Assembly: GCA_024195585.1 (NCBI GenBank)
Contig: SWBL01000038.1
Location: 124,001 to 188,000, forward strand
Origin: Aureobasidium sp. EXF-3400
Taxonomy: Eukaryota > Ascomycota > Dothideomycetes > Dothideales > Saccotheciaceae
DNA: 64,000 nt
Direction of reading: 5' to 3'
This document shows, piece by piece, positions 52,614 through 63,302 of the stretch (its first letter is position 1; each line of letters begins with the position of its first letter). Under the pieces are notes generated by a model. The model made no database searches. It saw only the letters and a program-made list of their open reading frames with translations, and had not been told where the DNA came from. The position numbers and the translations under genes were made by a program.

Positions 52614-54506
52614 TTGACGTTCGCAGCAGCGACCATCGGTGAGCGAATCTTTGACTATGTGATTATCGGTGGTGGCACAGCAGGCACTGTACTCGCCAAT
52701 CGCCTATCTGAGAACAGTTCTGTTTCGGTCGCTTTGATCGAGGCCGGTGGATCCGCTCTCGACAACCCTCTGGCCAGGACCATTTACGGAAACTGCCCAG
52801 CTTGTGATACTCCGCTGGACTGGAATTACACTACAGTTCCTCAGCAGCATCTCAATGGCAGTGTTAAGCCTTATCATGCTGGCAGATGTCTCGGCGGGAC
52901 AAGTGATCTCAACGGTAATCGTCTTTTGAAGCATATGCGAACATGACTTACGCTCGTCAGGATGGACCTACCTACGCCCTGCGATGGCAGAGTTTCGCTC
53001 GTGGCAAGCTGTAGGCAACCCTGGTTGGTCGTGGGAGTCGCTCCTTCATTACTTCCGCAAGAGCGAGAATTTGCAAATTCCACCTGCAAGCCAACAAGAT
53101 CAAGGTGCTACCTATATTGCCAAGTACCATGGCTTTGATGGCCCTCTCGATATAGCTTGGCCTCCACGTCTGGATGTTGGTAGTTATGGCAGAGCTCTCA
53201 ATCAGACATGGCAATCGCTTGGTCTGGGGTGGAACCCCGATGCAAATACAGGATTGCCACGTGGCTTATTCTTGAAGCCCTCCGAGTACAACCTCCAGCA
53301 AGGAGGTATTCGCGAGGATGCCAATAGAGCTTACCTGGCGCCAATCGCAAACAGGACTAACCTCAAAATCTTCAGATACACTACCGCGACGAAAATCAGA
53401 TTGGAGCATCGGACGAAATCGAGAGATGTGGTAGCGACTGGAGTTGATGTCATCACTGCCTCTGGAGAGAACCAGACAATTCGAGCAGATCGTGAGATTG
53501 TCCTCTCGCTCGGCACCTTGCGAACTCCAACTCTGCTAGAAGCCTCAGGCATAGGCAACTCTAGGTTAGCAGAAGCTCAATCTCATCAAATGGTGACTTG
53601 CTGACGTTCATTCATAGATTTTTGACCAATTCCTCCATTCCAGTCAAGGTGGATCTCCCGGGTGTAGGATACCACTTGCAAGATCAAATCGGGTCCGTCC
53701 TTGTTTTCAACGTAACAGGCAACGACAATTCCACAGATGACTTGACTAATATACCCACCTACGCCTTTGTTACCGCAGCAGACCTTTTCGGAAATGATAC
53801 TCTGAGCATGGCAACCGAATTACGTCGCAATATTCCCGAATATGCCGCGAAGATAGCAGCAGAAAGCAATGGCGCAACAACCATCCACACAGAGATGCAA
53901 CGCTTGAATACTCGACTAGATTCGATCTTCGATGAGATTGTGCCTATAGGCGAGTTGATTCTCAATCCCACCTTCGTCAGTTTTTGGCAAACATTGCCCC
54001 TTTCCATTGGCTCAGTACATGTAAGATTCCCAACCAACAATGAGACATACGCCACCTTACTGACCTCATGATAGCTGTCGCCTCAACATCCTTCGCGACC
54101 TTTGATCAATCCAAACTATTTACAATTCGATTTCGACTTTCGCGTCCAAGTCGCACTCGTCGAGTTTTGCAGGCGACTGTACTCTAGTCTTCCGTTGTCC
54201 ACTCTCCACAACCCCGTGGAGACTTCTCCTGGCTACACAATGTTACCACTCAACGCCACAGATGCTCAATATCGTGCCTTTTTCAACTCTTCGGCCACGC
54301 CGGTATGGCATGGAGTCGGCACAGCAGCCATGATGAGCAGAGAGCTAGGTGGTGTGATCGATTCTCAAATGATAGTTTATGGAACAAGTAATTTGCGCGT
54401 TGTTGATGCCAGTGCGATTCCATTCGAGGTCAATGGCCATCCGACGAGTACGATATATGCAATGGCTGAGAAGGCGGCGGATCTGATCAAGATGCGGTGG
54501 GATTGA
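52614..54506 (+). CDS. GMC oxidoreductase (aryl-alcohol/choline oxidase-like)
   Basis: Four exons, about 52614-52914, 52961-53564, 53618-54020 and 54075-54506, joined by GT-AG introns of 46, 53 and 54 nt, give about 580 codons in one frame. The N-terminal FAD-binding signature is FDYVIIGGGTAGTVLANRLS, followed by ALIEAGG. WNYTTVPQQ and CLGGTSDLNG-W (the joined motif around the first intron) come next. The C-terminal domain has the catalytic His in PVWHGVGTAAMM (about 513), VVDASAIPFEVNGHPTSTIY with the second active-site position (about 555), and AMAEKAADLI. The enzyme would oxidise an alcohol with FAD and release peroxide. The start is unresolved: the frame begins at a TTG with no ATG, and a separate signal-like peptide lies at 52507. 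The gene may be 5'-damaged. Confidence 0.8.
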
Positions 54507-54670
54507 GTTCACATGAATGTCAGTATCATATTGCCAGGAAGCTGAAGAGTGGCAGTGTCGTTGAGAGTGCATAGTTTCCATATTGCCACTAAAGAAAGAT
54601 TGGGCTTTGCGCTCGGTAATCTTTGAGAAGAGGTACCATGCTGTTATATTGTGCCGGTTCCTCACAAGCG

Positions 54671-55242
54671 TCACTCATAGATTTGATCCTTGCAATGCTC
54701 TCTCGCCTCCAACAAACTATCAATATCTGGACTACCCGCACTAAGAGCTAACATTGTCGTATCGTAGATATCATGTCCAACCTTGACCTGAATGACATTG
54801 ATAGAGTCTTTCTTCTCCTCCGCATCCTCAGCAAAAGCCAGCCATGCCCAATCCTTGTCGATACTCTCCTCTTCCAGGACCATGAATTGGACATAATGCA
54901 GGTCAGAACCATTGGGCAAGCAAAGATCCCTGATGAATTTTGCGGTTGATTCAAATCTCTTGCCAATGGATGGTGAATGGAAAGTGCCTTTGCCATCGAG
55001 CTGAACTGTAGCATGTTTGTATGTCTTTGCTAGATCGTCGATTACCACAAAAGTAGGCCTCCAGTAAGCGTTGTGTTCATCTCTGTGCTTGTAGACAGAA
55101 GACAGAATTCGATTTAGAGACTATCCAACACATGAGTTCCAAGACGACATACATTATGCCACACAGATTCCTCAAGTCTTACCTCAATAGAAACCTCAGT
55201 TGTGCAGCACACGGCATATAACTTTCCAACATCAGACGGCAT
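54671..55242 (-). CDS. small protein of unknown function
   Basis: Two exons, 55242-55183 and 55120-54671, with a 62-nt GT-AG intron, total 510 nt and 169 residues. Exon 1 is MPSDVGKLYAVCCTTEVSIE; exon 2 continues SLNRILSSVYKHRDEHNAYW, RPTFVVIDDLAKTYKHATVQ and an acidic C-terminal half (FMVLEEESIDKDWAWLAFAE, ALSAGSPDIDSLLEAREHCK). It looks like a compact alpha/beta cytosolic protein without signal or membrane segments. Its 3' end faces the GMC gene with 164 nt between stops. No family recognised. Confidence 0.65.
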
Positions 55243-55691
55243 GTTTGTGCAAACACGGTGTTCTGTTGATGAGTTCTGTTTGCAATAGCAGACACTAAGT
55301 CAGATGAATTTCCTACAGATTGAGAAGATTATTTGGGCCTAAGAGACGCGATGGCTACGTTATAGACAGAAGCCACTAAGAACGATGCGAGCGAGATGGC
55401 GATCAATCCTGACTCGGCGTACGTCACAAACACTGGATAATTCGTCTCCAAACAGAATGACAAAGGATTCAAAACGTCCAAGAGAACACTTGACTTGCGA
55501 AAGTAGTTCTAGGCCGGATGCAATTTGCACGAGTTGATAAGCAGTGGGAAATGTACGGTATTATGGTATGAGTTGAAGCAGTCAACTGTGTACAACCTTG
55601 AGCAGATACCAAGTCCCAGTTCTTCTCACGATCCGATTCCACGGCACCAATCCAATAGCAGACAGTGATTCCGCAAAGTCACAAGACTCGT
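55243..55691. other. intergenic
   Basis: Promoter side of the 169-residue protein gene and 3' flank of the carboxypeptidase gene, both on the minus strand. No further feature is seen. Confidence 0.4.
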
Positions 55692-57724
55692 CTAAGCAGC
55701 AGGATAAACAACAATATCATGCTCGATCACTGCACTGCCATCCGCCAACGCAGCCAACTGCTCATCCGTACAAGCAACCGCCGCAGCCCAGATATTGCAC
55801 ACAGGAGTCGGTACGTCCGGTAAAATTTCGAAATGACTCCAAGCACTAGCAGGACCACTGGTCGAATAGTTGCCATGAGCAGCTGAACGACGAGTCCCAG
55901 TAGCAACATCACGATCCCAAACACTGCTGCGTTCGAAAATCTCCAGCACGGTTTGAGGTTGGAAGTATCCTGCTGCATGGCCTGCTTGGTAGACTCTGGT
56001 GAAGCTGAGGTTTTGGAATTGTTTGGTCAGGCCGCCAGTATAGGTTGCGTTGATCTTGGTGTCCTCGTATCCAGCAGTGGAGAATTGTTGCTTGCCTGGC
56101 CAAGAGCCGGTATTGGCTACCGCTTCGCCGTTCAACCAGTTACATCTTGTATCGCGGTCGCCAAAGACAAAAGTGGCTTTGACGCCTGCAGTCAAGATCT
56201 GATCCAATGCTCGCATACCATCATAACGTGCCGCATCGCCTGTGATTGCAACGAAGTTGTTCTGCACGCTTGCAGAGTTTTGACTGAACATGACTGGCAC
56301 GCCGAACTCTTCACGAACATCCCGTCGATTGAGGTATCCTATGCCATAGTAAGGTGGGTATGGTGCAAGGCTAGTCTGAGCCATGTCGAATACACTTCGT
56401 CCCGAGAGTGCAGTATACGCTCCACTTCCACCGTAAGCGAAGCAGTATGCCACGGCTGTAGCGCAAATGTCATTAACAGTGTCATTGGTTCCCTTGCCAT
56501 GTGGATCAGACACTGCGGCGAGGGCTTGACATTGATCGATCTGATCGTAACAACCGCCACTTTTAGTGAGGTTGTTCTGGGTCTGGGCGTGGATTTCTTC
56601 GGACAAGAAGTGGGTGTTGTAGGTATTGTTGTAGACAATGTCGCCAATGGACGAGGCTGTGATATGTGCATCTACGCAACCATTTGTCATACCCAAAGTG
56701 TTAACATTGATGATTCTGCCTGGAATTGTGTTATCCCTGATCCGTGCATTTTGATTCAGGATATAGCTTGTCAAGCCCGTAGTCCAGAAGCCGCCGTACT
56801 GTGCAAGCATGTCAGCGCCGTATGAGGATTAGCAGCACCACTACATACAGAATTGCCCCAGATGTTGACACGCTGGTCGCGAGTTTTGTATTCGGGGAAG
56901 CTGAACCAAGAGTCAGTGTACTGCGAGTAACGAGCAAGTGTGGTCTTCTGTACTTCTCGAACCAGCCTTGTAGAAAATGCCACAATGGTATCATCGCATT
57001 TTCCGTAGTATTAGCAGTACGATCGGGGTTCTGATCAGCCCAGATACCATACTTGAAAGTCGCGTTCTCTGCCGGAACGTTCCCATCATAAGAGTCCATC
57101 GGTGTAATCGAAGTCGCATATGGATCGAGGTTGTCAAAGTTAAAAGTGCTGTTCATAAAAGTAGAGTAAGAAAATCCAGCTTGGACGGGTTGATCAATGT
57201 ACAAGACATTCGAATGCTGGTTCAGAGAATATTGGTTCAGAAACGTGCCGTTGGAAAACTCGTTCACATAACAAGGACCATTCTCGGTCACGGCTGTGAA
57301 AGAAGATGCATCGCCTGGTCCACCGGCAAGCCAAATGGTGAGTGGAGCAGCTCCGGGATTATTGCGAGACTGACAGATATTAGAATTGTCCAGTTGACGA
57401 TCAGATCATCTTTGCTGACCTCAAAGTACCAGAAGAACGTTGAGATATTGTACGAATCAGAGGGATCTTGCGTATCTGCCAGGAGGGATGAAGGAAGATG
57501 TACATAGCCCGAGAAAGAGTTGACTCCAGGAGTGGTCTCGCAAATACAGCTCTGAAGAGAGTCAGCAACACGCAGGGGATTTTGCAAGATGCAGACAGCA
57601 CCTTCTTGTACGTGATATTCAATTCATGGTAAGGAGAGATCGGCTTGGGATGCTGCTGCTGAATGTTTGCAACACCCGTCCCAGCAAGTAGGAAAGCAAG
57701 ATTGAAGAAGGCGAGACTTTTCAT
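55692..57724 (-). CDS. secreted serine carboxypeptidase (S10)
   Basis: Five exons, 57724-57602, 57551-57420, 57369-56954, 56900-56849 and 56798-55692, total 1830 nt and 609 residues. Residues 1-20 ([20 protein letters not shown]) are a signal peptide. Family hallmarks appear in order. SFSGYVHLP and FFWYFES come first, then [13 protein letters not shown] (oxyanion region) and [21 protein letters not shown]-type [10 protein letters not shown] carries the catalytic Ser at about 241, built by splicing exons 4 and 5. [20 protein letters not shown] (Asp near 457) and [15 protein letters not shown] (His near 515) complete the triad. It cleaves C-terminal residues from peptides in acidic extracellular or vacuolar space. 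Variations from the usual GESYGG (Asn for Glu) and GGPGSSS are notable but leave the triad intact. Many N-glycosylation sequons. Confidence 0.9.
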
Positions 57725-58390
57725 GCTCAACAAAGAGGTACAATTTTGAGGCTCACAGAACGGGACATCGAGAGCGAGGGAGGCAGGATTTAAGTGAACG
57801 GAGTATCCGTAACCCTGTTGTGTCTGATTGATGAGCTCACCACGATGCACACGATCGAACCTCGTATCGAGCTGTGTTGATTGTCAGCACATTACGTCTC
57901 CTTGCGTGGCTCAGGAGCATCCTCCAGGCAGCGATGGTCCATGCCAGCAAAATCGCACTATACATTGTTTGGCGGCGTGCATTGGTTAGGTCGACTACGC
58001 ACTGCTGCACGTCAGTTTCAGCCACATCAAGCGAAGGATCCGAGTGTCAGGGTTGCTATTGCACAGCCGCGCTCGTTTATTAGTGAAAAACGTGGGCACA
58101 ATCACAATGTATAGGCTAGACAGAAGAATACTAGATGCCGCATGTGATCCGCAATCGAAAAAGGTTCTGGTTGGAGGTTGTAGTTCGACCTGGGAAGTGA
58201 TGCCGAAGTTCAAGCGTACCAATTCCCCTCCTTCCGAATCTAGACACCGCTGCATGACCAAGCAAGGATTGCTTATTTTCTCTCCAAAGGTATCAGACTT
58301 TGATCCAAAAGTCGAACCTCTGGGTGTCTCCTCGTTCAGTCTTACCTCCATCCCTTTGTACAATTCAATCTACAGCCCAGCTCAGCAAAA
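57725..58390. promoter_or_regulatory. divergent promoter interval
   Basis: Separates the carboxypeptidase (minus) and acetyltransferase (plus) starts. Overlapping ORFs on both strands (such as 58363-57995 minus) have no recognisable domain. No TATA box is convincing. Confidence 0.4.
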
Positions 58391-58933
58391 ATGACCCTCA
58401 CACCAAAACAATCCCGCACAACCCTTCGTCCACGCCGCGAATCCGACGCCACAGCTTTATTCACAACAATGTCCCACCCAGAGTCGATGAGATACTGGTC
58501 CAGGGCGCCCTTCACTTCCCTCTCCTCACTGCAAGACTATTTCTCCGCGGACTCAACCTCCACCTCAGGATGGAAAACCTGGGCGATAGTCAAAGCAAAC
58601 GACTCCTCAGACACAGCATTAGGGTTTGTAGCAGCAGGTGCGAGACGCAAAGGTGTAACTGAAATCGGATATCTCGTTGCTCGCGAAGTGTTGGGATTTG
58701 GGTATGGACGTGAAGCTGTGTCTCTGTTGATTGAGAGATTGTTTGCAGAAGAACAGAGAAGAGTTGTTGCGGATGTGGATCCAGAGAATAAGGCATCTAT
58801 TGCTTTGCTTACAGCGCTAGGGTTCAAGCTAGAGGGACACTTGAGAGCTGAATGGGAAACGCATATTGGGATTCGGGATGCTTTGATTTATGGACTGTTG
58901 GCTGAGGAGTGGCAAGCTTCGACTGCTCGGTAG
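58391..58933 (+). CDS. GNAT-family N-acetyltransferase (RimJ/RimL-like)
   Basis: Single exon, 180 residues. The N-terminus TTLRPRRESDATALFTTMSH followed by PESMRYWS is the typical beta1-alpha1 of RimJ/RimL acetyltransferases. The acetyl-CoA-binding strand and loop lie at residues about 92-118 (EIGYLVAREVLGFGYGREAV, matching the Gln/Arg-x-x-Gly-x-Gly/Ala loop). ADVDPENKASIALLTALGFK followed by LEGHLR is the conserved C-terminal block. It would acetylate a small amine or a protein N-terminus using acetyl-CoA. No signal peptide is present. It is divergently transcribed from the carboxypeptidase gene, without an evident functional link. Confidence 0.9.
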   Translation: MTLTPKQSRTTLRPRRESDATALFTTMSHPESMRYWSRAPFTSLSSLQDYFSADSTSTSGWKTWAIVKANDSSDTALGFVAAGARRKGVTEIGYLVAREVLGFGYGREAVSLLIERLFAEEQRRVVADVDPENKASIALLTALGFKLEGHLRAEWETHIGIRDALIYGLLAEEWQASTAR

Positions 58934-59405
58934 CACCTTAAATCGACAATAAGATCTGGCGGCTGAGACCTCCAAGACATGAGCGAGCTCATGATGTTTG
59001 CTTGGCTCATGACTCCCTCTTGCCGATACGCGTTTGTGCGAGAGCAGAGAAGAGACGTCTCATGGATGACCAGACATTAAAGTCTGTCGCACTTGGAAGA
59101 GACGTTCTGGATGTGCAGTGGAGCAAAGAGCAAGACGGCTGATGGACATCGCATGAGCACGAGCGAGGCAAGATGAACATCGGAAGCGAATAACCAGTTC
59201 GTAGGCGAAGAGAACGAGAAGTCGCTGCATTCCTAGCCAGATTAGACTAGGCTGACATCCAGTGGAAAGAGCGCCTTCCACATTTGGTTCAATCCTTCTG
59301 GAAGCTCTGAGAAGTATAGACAACAAGATATACATATCCCTGCATAGAAACGCCTATAGTCATAAATATCCTTACTCCTCCTTAGATCCAATATCAGAAA
59401 TCAGA
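58934..59405. other. intergenic between convergent genes
   Basis: Shared 3' flank of the acetyltransferase and the large propeller gene. No coding feature is supported. Confidence 0.4.
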
Positions 59406-62400
59406 TCACATAACAACACACTTCTTCCCCTGCGCCTCATGATGCAACAAATCCTCTCTAACACCCCTTCCAATCGTCGGCAAGATCTCTCCCCCAATCC
59501 TATCTTCCAACTGTTTTTTCTTCGCAAACCATGCTTTACGTCCCGTACCCACACTTTTACTCCTTTTGACTTGCGTTTCCTCGTCTCTATCAACACCAAC
59601 TCTATTCAAAGCGATAGAGGAAGAAGCTGCTCTAGCACCGTTGCGCGAAGATGGGAATCCAGCACTCTTGGAGCGAGAGGTGATGGTTGGGCGAGTGTCT
59701 TCTTGAGGGGAGTTGGGCGCGGGAGGAGACCAGGCGGTAACTTGATAGCCAGCTGCGCCTGCTGAGGTAGCAGGCCGGTGTGGTATAGTGCCATTGCTGG
59801 AGACGGAGCTGATGGCTGAGACCGCTCCAGCCGACGTCCGCGATGCGGAAGCGTTTGCCGGCGTGAGTGTGTTGGCAGCAGCGAAATTGACAGCTTGCAT
59901 GGCATTGACATGCGGGGGACGATGTTGGATGAAATTCGTGTTTTCTTCTCTGACCTGTGAATCTGATGCAGTGGTACGTGGCCGTTCTTGCTCATGACGG
60001 TCTTGAGGTAGTAACATCGAGTGGCGGAAATCTTGAAGACCCAAGCCCTGCATCATTTGTGGTGGTCTCATGTGCTCTGGACTCGTCGGTACAGTCCTAG
60101 TACCTTGAGAATTGTTTGATGAGAAGTAGTTCATCGTTCTGCCACTCTCCCAACTTGGCTGAGATCGCAAGGTCGAGGGACCATGTGGTGTGGTTTGTGC
60201 AGAGGTACTGATTGTTTCCCAGGATTGTTGAGTGCGCAATGTTGCATGCGTTCCAGATCTCGTCGTCACTGGGCTGAGATCAGAGGTATCACTATGAGAT
60301 GAATCGATGACAGCTCTCATGGGACTAGGAGGTTGATTGTAGGTCGCAAATTGAGGCATGGTATATGCAAGAGACGTTGCGGACATAGGAGCAGGAAATC
60401 GATGTTCCGGAACTGCAGGAGGTGCTGTGTGAATCGTAGACGAGGGATTGTTGTTCTGCCGAGCAAAGCTTGCCTGCAAGGGTATATCCAGACCAGCAAG
60501 AGCGCGATATTTTCGCGGTAATGGTTGGTTTGGATGTTCCGTGTAGGCAGGTAATGTAAGATCACCCGGATGGTCTGATTCCGCTTCGTGTTCCTCAAGT
60601 GCTTGAAAGCGATGTGCATTTGCAGCAGTAGTTGCACGCTCCATCGACACGTATGAGCGAGGCGCTCCCTGGGAATATGGCTGCTCAAGTGACTCGGCGG
60701 CTAACTCGCTTGCTTCGAGTAAGTCGGGTAGTGACCGAGTTGCATCAGCAGATAAAGATACGAGAGAAGAGCTTATCCGACGATTTCTCCACGGCGGATT
60801 ACTCAGGGACAGTTGCTGTGCAGACCCCACTGGACTTCCATCTCGATACGCAGAGTTGTCTTGGCGTCGTGAGATAGTTGTAGCAGCTCTTCCAAGTGAT
60901 GGTGTCTTCTTTCCCAGTGTATTGCTTCGGGTCGAGGTTACCGTCCGTCGCCTCACCAGTGCAATCTCATCTGCGACTTCCATCTTTTCCTCTTCTAATG
61001 TTACTGGCGGAGCTTTACCGACATGGAAGACGAAGGTTTGACCCGGTTGACCAGCAAACTGCGGATCAAAATCAAAAAGGATGATTCGACCACCCTCAAT
61101 ATCTTGTACACTCAGCTCTGCTTTTTCTGCATCAACTGAAGAACCAGGACTTGCGACGACCAATCTGCCTCTGATCTGATGAGGCGAATGTGCAGAAGCT
61201 GGGAGATTGAGACGTGAATGTACCCATCGAAGGTCTGTGAAGGGACATCCATATTCTTCGTCCAACTCGTGATCAATACTATGAGCCTCAACTTTCGTAG
61301 TAGCATCTCCAGCCTCTTGAGGAACAATGTACAAGCGAATTGTTCGATCGTTGACTATCATGGCCGCAATCTTGCCGTGTTCATCAATGGATGGGCAGTG
61401 GTGAATGGCAGCTCCCAGTCCTCCGCATGTAGATAGTGGAGGCGATATGGCTACTGGAAAGTCGACTTGATTGTAGACCATATCATGAGTATGCAGGACA
61501 CCGAACGTGTCTTCGAGACCGTTCCAGGCAAAGAGCTTGTCGTTGGTCATGACACCTTCCTCACGCATGAAGGTAGCGTGGCTGCTGTTCTTGATGTTCT
61601 GCGGTTCCAGCATACCAGTGCACCAAGCTTCCTGAAGCTCTTGATGCGAAGGTTGAGTAGAAGAGCTAGAAGGGAAAATCGGCACTGAAACGACGAGTGT
61701 GGATGAAGCAAAGATGCGAGTAGTTGTTCCAAGCAGAGTCGAATCGTCCTGTGAGAAGACCAACTTATCCATCTTTGGTGCTCTCACGGCACGTCGATCA
61801 GTGATGAGAGCACTGGGAGCCAGAGAGAAGACCTCGACCCCTCCCTCATAAGCAGCAGCGAGAAGACCACCGGTAGAAGACAAGGCGATTGTAGAGGTGG
61901 GCAAGTCAGTGCGAACAGTCCTCACGCGACGAGCACTATTGCGCGACAAGTCGTAGATATTGACCGTGTGTTCATCGACGAGCACAGCAAGCACATTGGC
62001 TTCGTCGCAAAGTTCGACAGCCAGTGGTCGCCTCCGCAGAGCATATTCATGCGACACGTTGACAGGTAAGGCAGCAGTCTGGAAGACAAACAGTCTGGCC
62101 GAGTTGTATGCAGCAATCCTCTTTCCAGCAGGCGACAAGGAAAAGGCCAAGGCTTCACCCTGAGGAGAGGCTGCCGAAGCTGTTGCTGTATTTGAAACAA
62201 TCTTGACGATATGTATCTTTGGCCTGTTGGGTTCGTCCTCGTGGATCGACTGCCAGCTATATCTCACTCTTTCCTTGTTGCCAGAAATGGTCGCCGGGGT
62301 TTGTGGTTGCGATGAGTGTACTGAAGTGGGTCGCGATGGAGGGGTGATCGGTCTGTCATTCTTGTGTGTCGACTGGGAAACGTGCGAGTCTGCTGGACCG

Positions 62401-62528
62401 TCATCGAGAGACGATGTGGTCGACTTCATACCAGAGCTGCTGATGCTGGCCTGGTCTCCTCGGCGGCTGATGCTGTCGTCGGGTCGTATATCATGAGCAT
62501 CGTAAGAGTATGCATCGTCGTGGGCCAT
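59406..62528 (-). CDS. WD40-like propeller protein with C-terminal CaaX box
   Basis: One frame of 1040 residues from ATG 62528. Residues 1 to about 95 are disordered. A beta-propeller-like region spans about 100-510: IHIVKIVSNTATASAASPQG, AFSLSPAGKRIAAYNSARLF, VNIYDLSRNSARRVRTV, GGLLAAAYEGGVEVFSLAPS and MIVNDRTIRLYIVPQEAG. A long Ser/Pro/Gln-rich tail follows with basic patches near the end (QVKRSKSVGTGRKAWFAKKK). The protein terminates in KKCVVM, a canonical CaaX motif whose Met favours farnesylation. Together with the upstream lysines this predicts membrane anchoring by prenylation. Similar proteins occur in other Pezizomycotina without known function; it could be a membrane-tethered scaffold. 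Confidence 0.85.
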   Translation of the reverse strand: MAHDDAYSYDAHDIRPDDSISRRGDQASISSSGMKSTTSSLDDGPADSHVSQSTHKNDRPITPPSRPTSVHSSQPQTPATISGNKERVRYSWQSIHEDEPNRPKIHIVKIVSNTATASAASPQGEALAFSLSPAGKRIAAYNSARLFVFQTAALPVNVSHEYALRRRPLAVELCDEANVLAVLVDEHTVNIYDLSRNSARRVRTVRTDLPTSTIALSSTGGLLAAAYEGGVEVFSLAPSALITDRRAVRAPKMDKLVFSQDDSTLLGTTTRIFASSTLVVSVPIFPSSSSTQPSHQELQEAWCTGMLEPQNIKNSSHATFMREEGVMTNDKLFAWNGLEDTFGVLHTHDMVYNQVDFPVAISPPLSTCGGLGAAIHHCPSIDEHGKIAAMIVNDRTIRLYIVPQEAGDATTKVEAHSIDHELDEEYGCPFTDLRWVHSRLNLPASAHSPHQIRGRLVVASPGSSVDAEKAELSVQDIEGGRIILFDFDPQFAGQPGQTFVFHVGKAPPVTLEEEKMEVADEIALVRRRTVTSTRSNTLGKKTPSLGRAATTISRRQDNSAYRDGSPVGSAQQLSLSNPPWRNRRISSSLVSLSADATRSLPDLLEASELAAESLEQPYSQGAPRSYVSMERATTAANAHRFQALEEHEAESDHPGDLTLPAYTEHPNQPLPRKYRALAGLDIPLQASFARQNNNPSSTIHTAPPAVPEHRFPAPMSATSLAYTMPQFATYNQPPSPMRAVIDSSHSDTSDLSPVTTRSGTHATLRTQQSWETISTSAQTTPHGPSTLRSQPSWESGRTMNYFSSNNSQGTRTVPTSPEHMRPPQMMQGLGLQDFRHSMLLPQDRHEQERPRTTASDSQVREENTNFIQHRPPHVNAMQAVNFAAANTLTPANASASRTSAGAVSAISSVSSNGTIPHRPATSAGAAGYQVTAWSPPAPNSPQEDTRPTITSRSKSAGFPSSRNGARAASSSIALNRVGVDRDEETQVKRSKSVGTGRKAWFAKKKQLEDRIGGEILPTIGRGVREDLLHHEAQGKKCVVM

Positions 62529-63302
62529 GATCTGAACATATCGGTCATGTACAAACGTTTCAGCTTATCATGGTCTTGTTGTTGGCAGGCTTCAGTGGTG
62601 CAAAGCGATGCAATGCGACACAAGCTGCTTGGCTAATCTGACGGCAGCAACAACTGTCCTCCTAGATACAGACAACCCTTGTAAAGATCAACAAGATGCA
62701 CGCTAAACTGCACAAGAAATGACAGTAGCAAGCACGGAACAGATCAAACCATCAGAAACACATGCACGCGTTTAAGGAGAAACACGATCGACCCCATGTC
62801 GTACTTTGACTTTGTCCCTCCGCTCCCGCTTCGCCCTCGGCCGGCACGCTCCGTCTGCCGAGACGAACCTCCGCGACCGCTTTGATCTCCTATTCCCATC
62901 CAGCATCAACTTATTCCCGATGCAACATGCTGTATATCAACAATGTCGTCTGTTCAGCACGAATTCTTGATCGCAGCTCCTTCATAAGGATCTCACCTAC
63001 AGAATGCGTCACTGGTTGTGCGGACATGATCGTAGCTCAATCTCAGCCCTGCCCCGAAAATCATCACTCTGCATACACATGAAACACCAGTCTCACCTTT
63101 AGCCTTCCTTCTTGCTTCTGGAAGAGATGGCTTCATTTGCTCTAGAGATCCCGTGCGAAGATGACATGCATGCAAAGTGTATGAGACGTCATTATAAAAA
63201 ATCGATTTGCAGGATAGGTTAATGCATCAACTGCTGTGAAGCAGTCAAGGGGCTGCAAAGTTGAAGCCACCAAGCTCATGCATTACATGGCATCGCATGC
63301 TA
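62529..63302. other. intergenic
   Basis: Upstream flank of the propeller gene and 3' flank of the asparagine synthetase gene. No supported gene or motif is visible. Confidence 0.4.

Noticed and set aside
55953..56825. A 290-codon plus-strand ORF
   Set aside because: It is antisense to the last exon of the S10 carboxypeptidase, whose catalytic motifs are clear on the minus strand.
57995..58363. A 122-codon minus-strand ORF
   Set aside because: Overlaps another ORF on the opposite strand inside a divergent promoter interval and lacks any recognisable feature.
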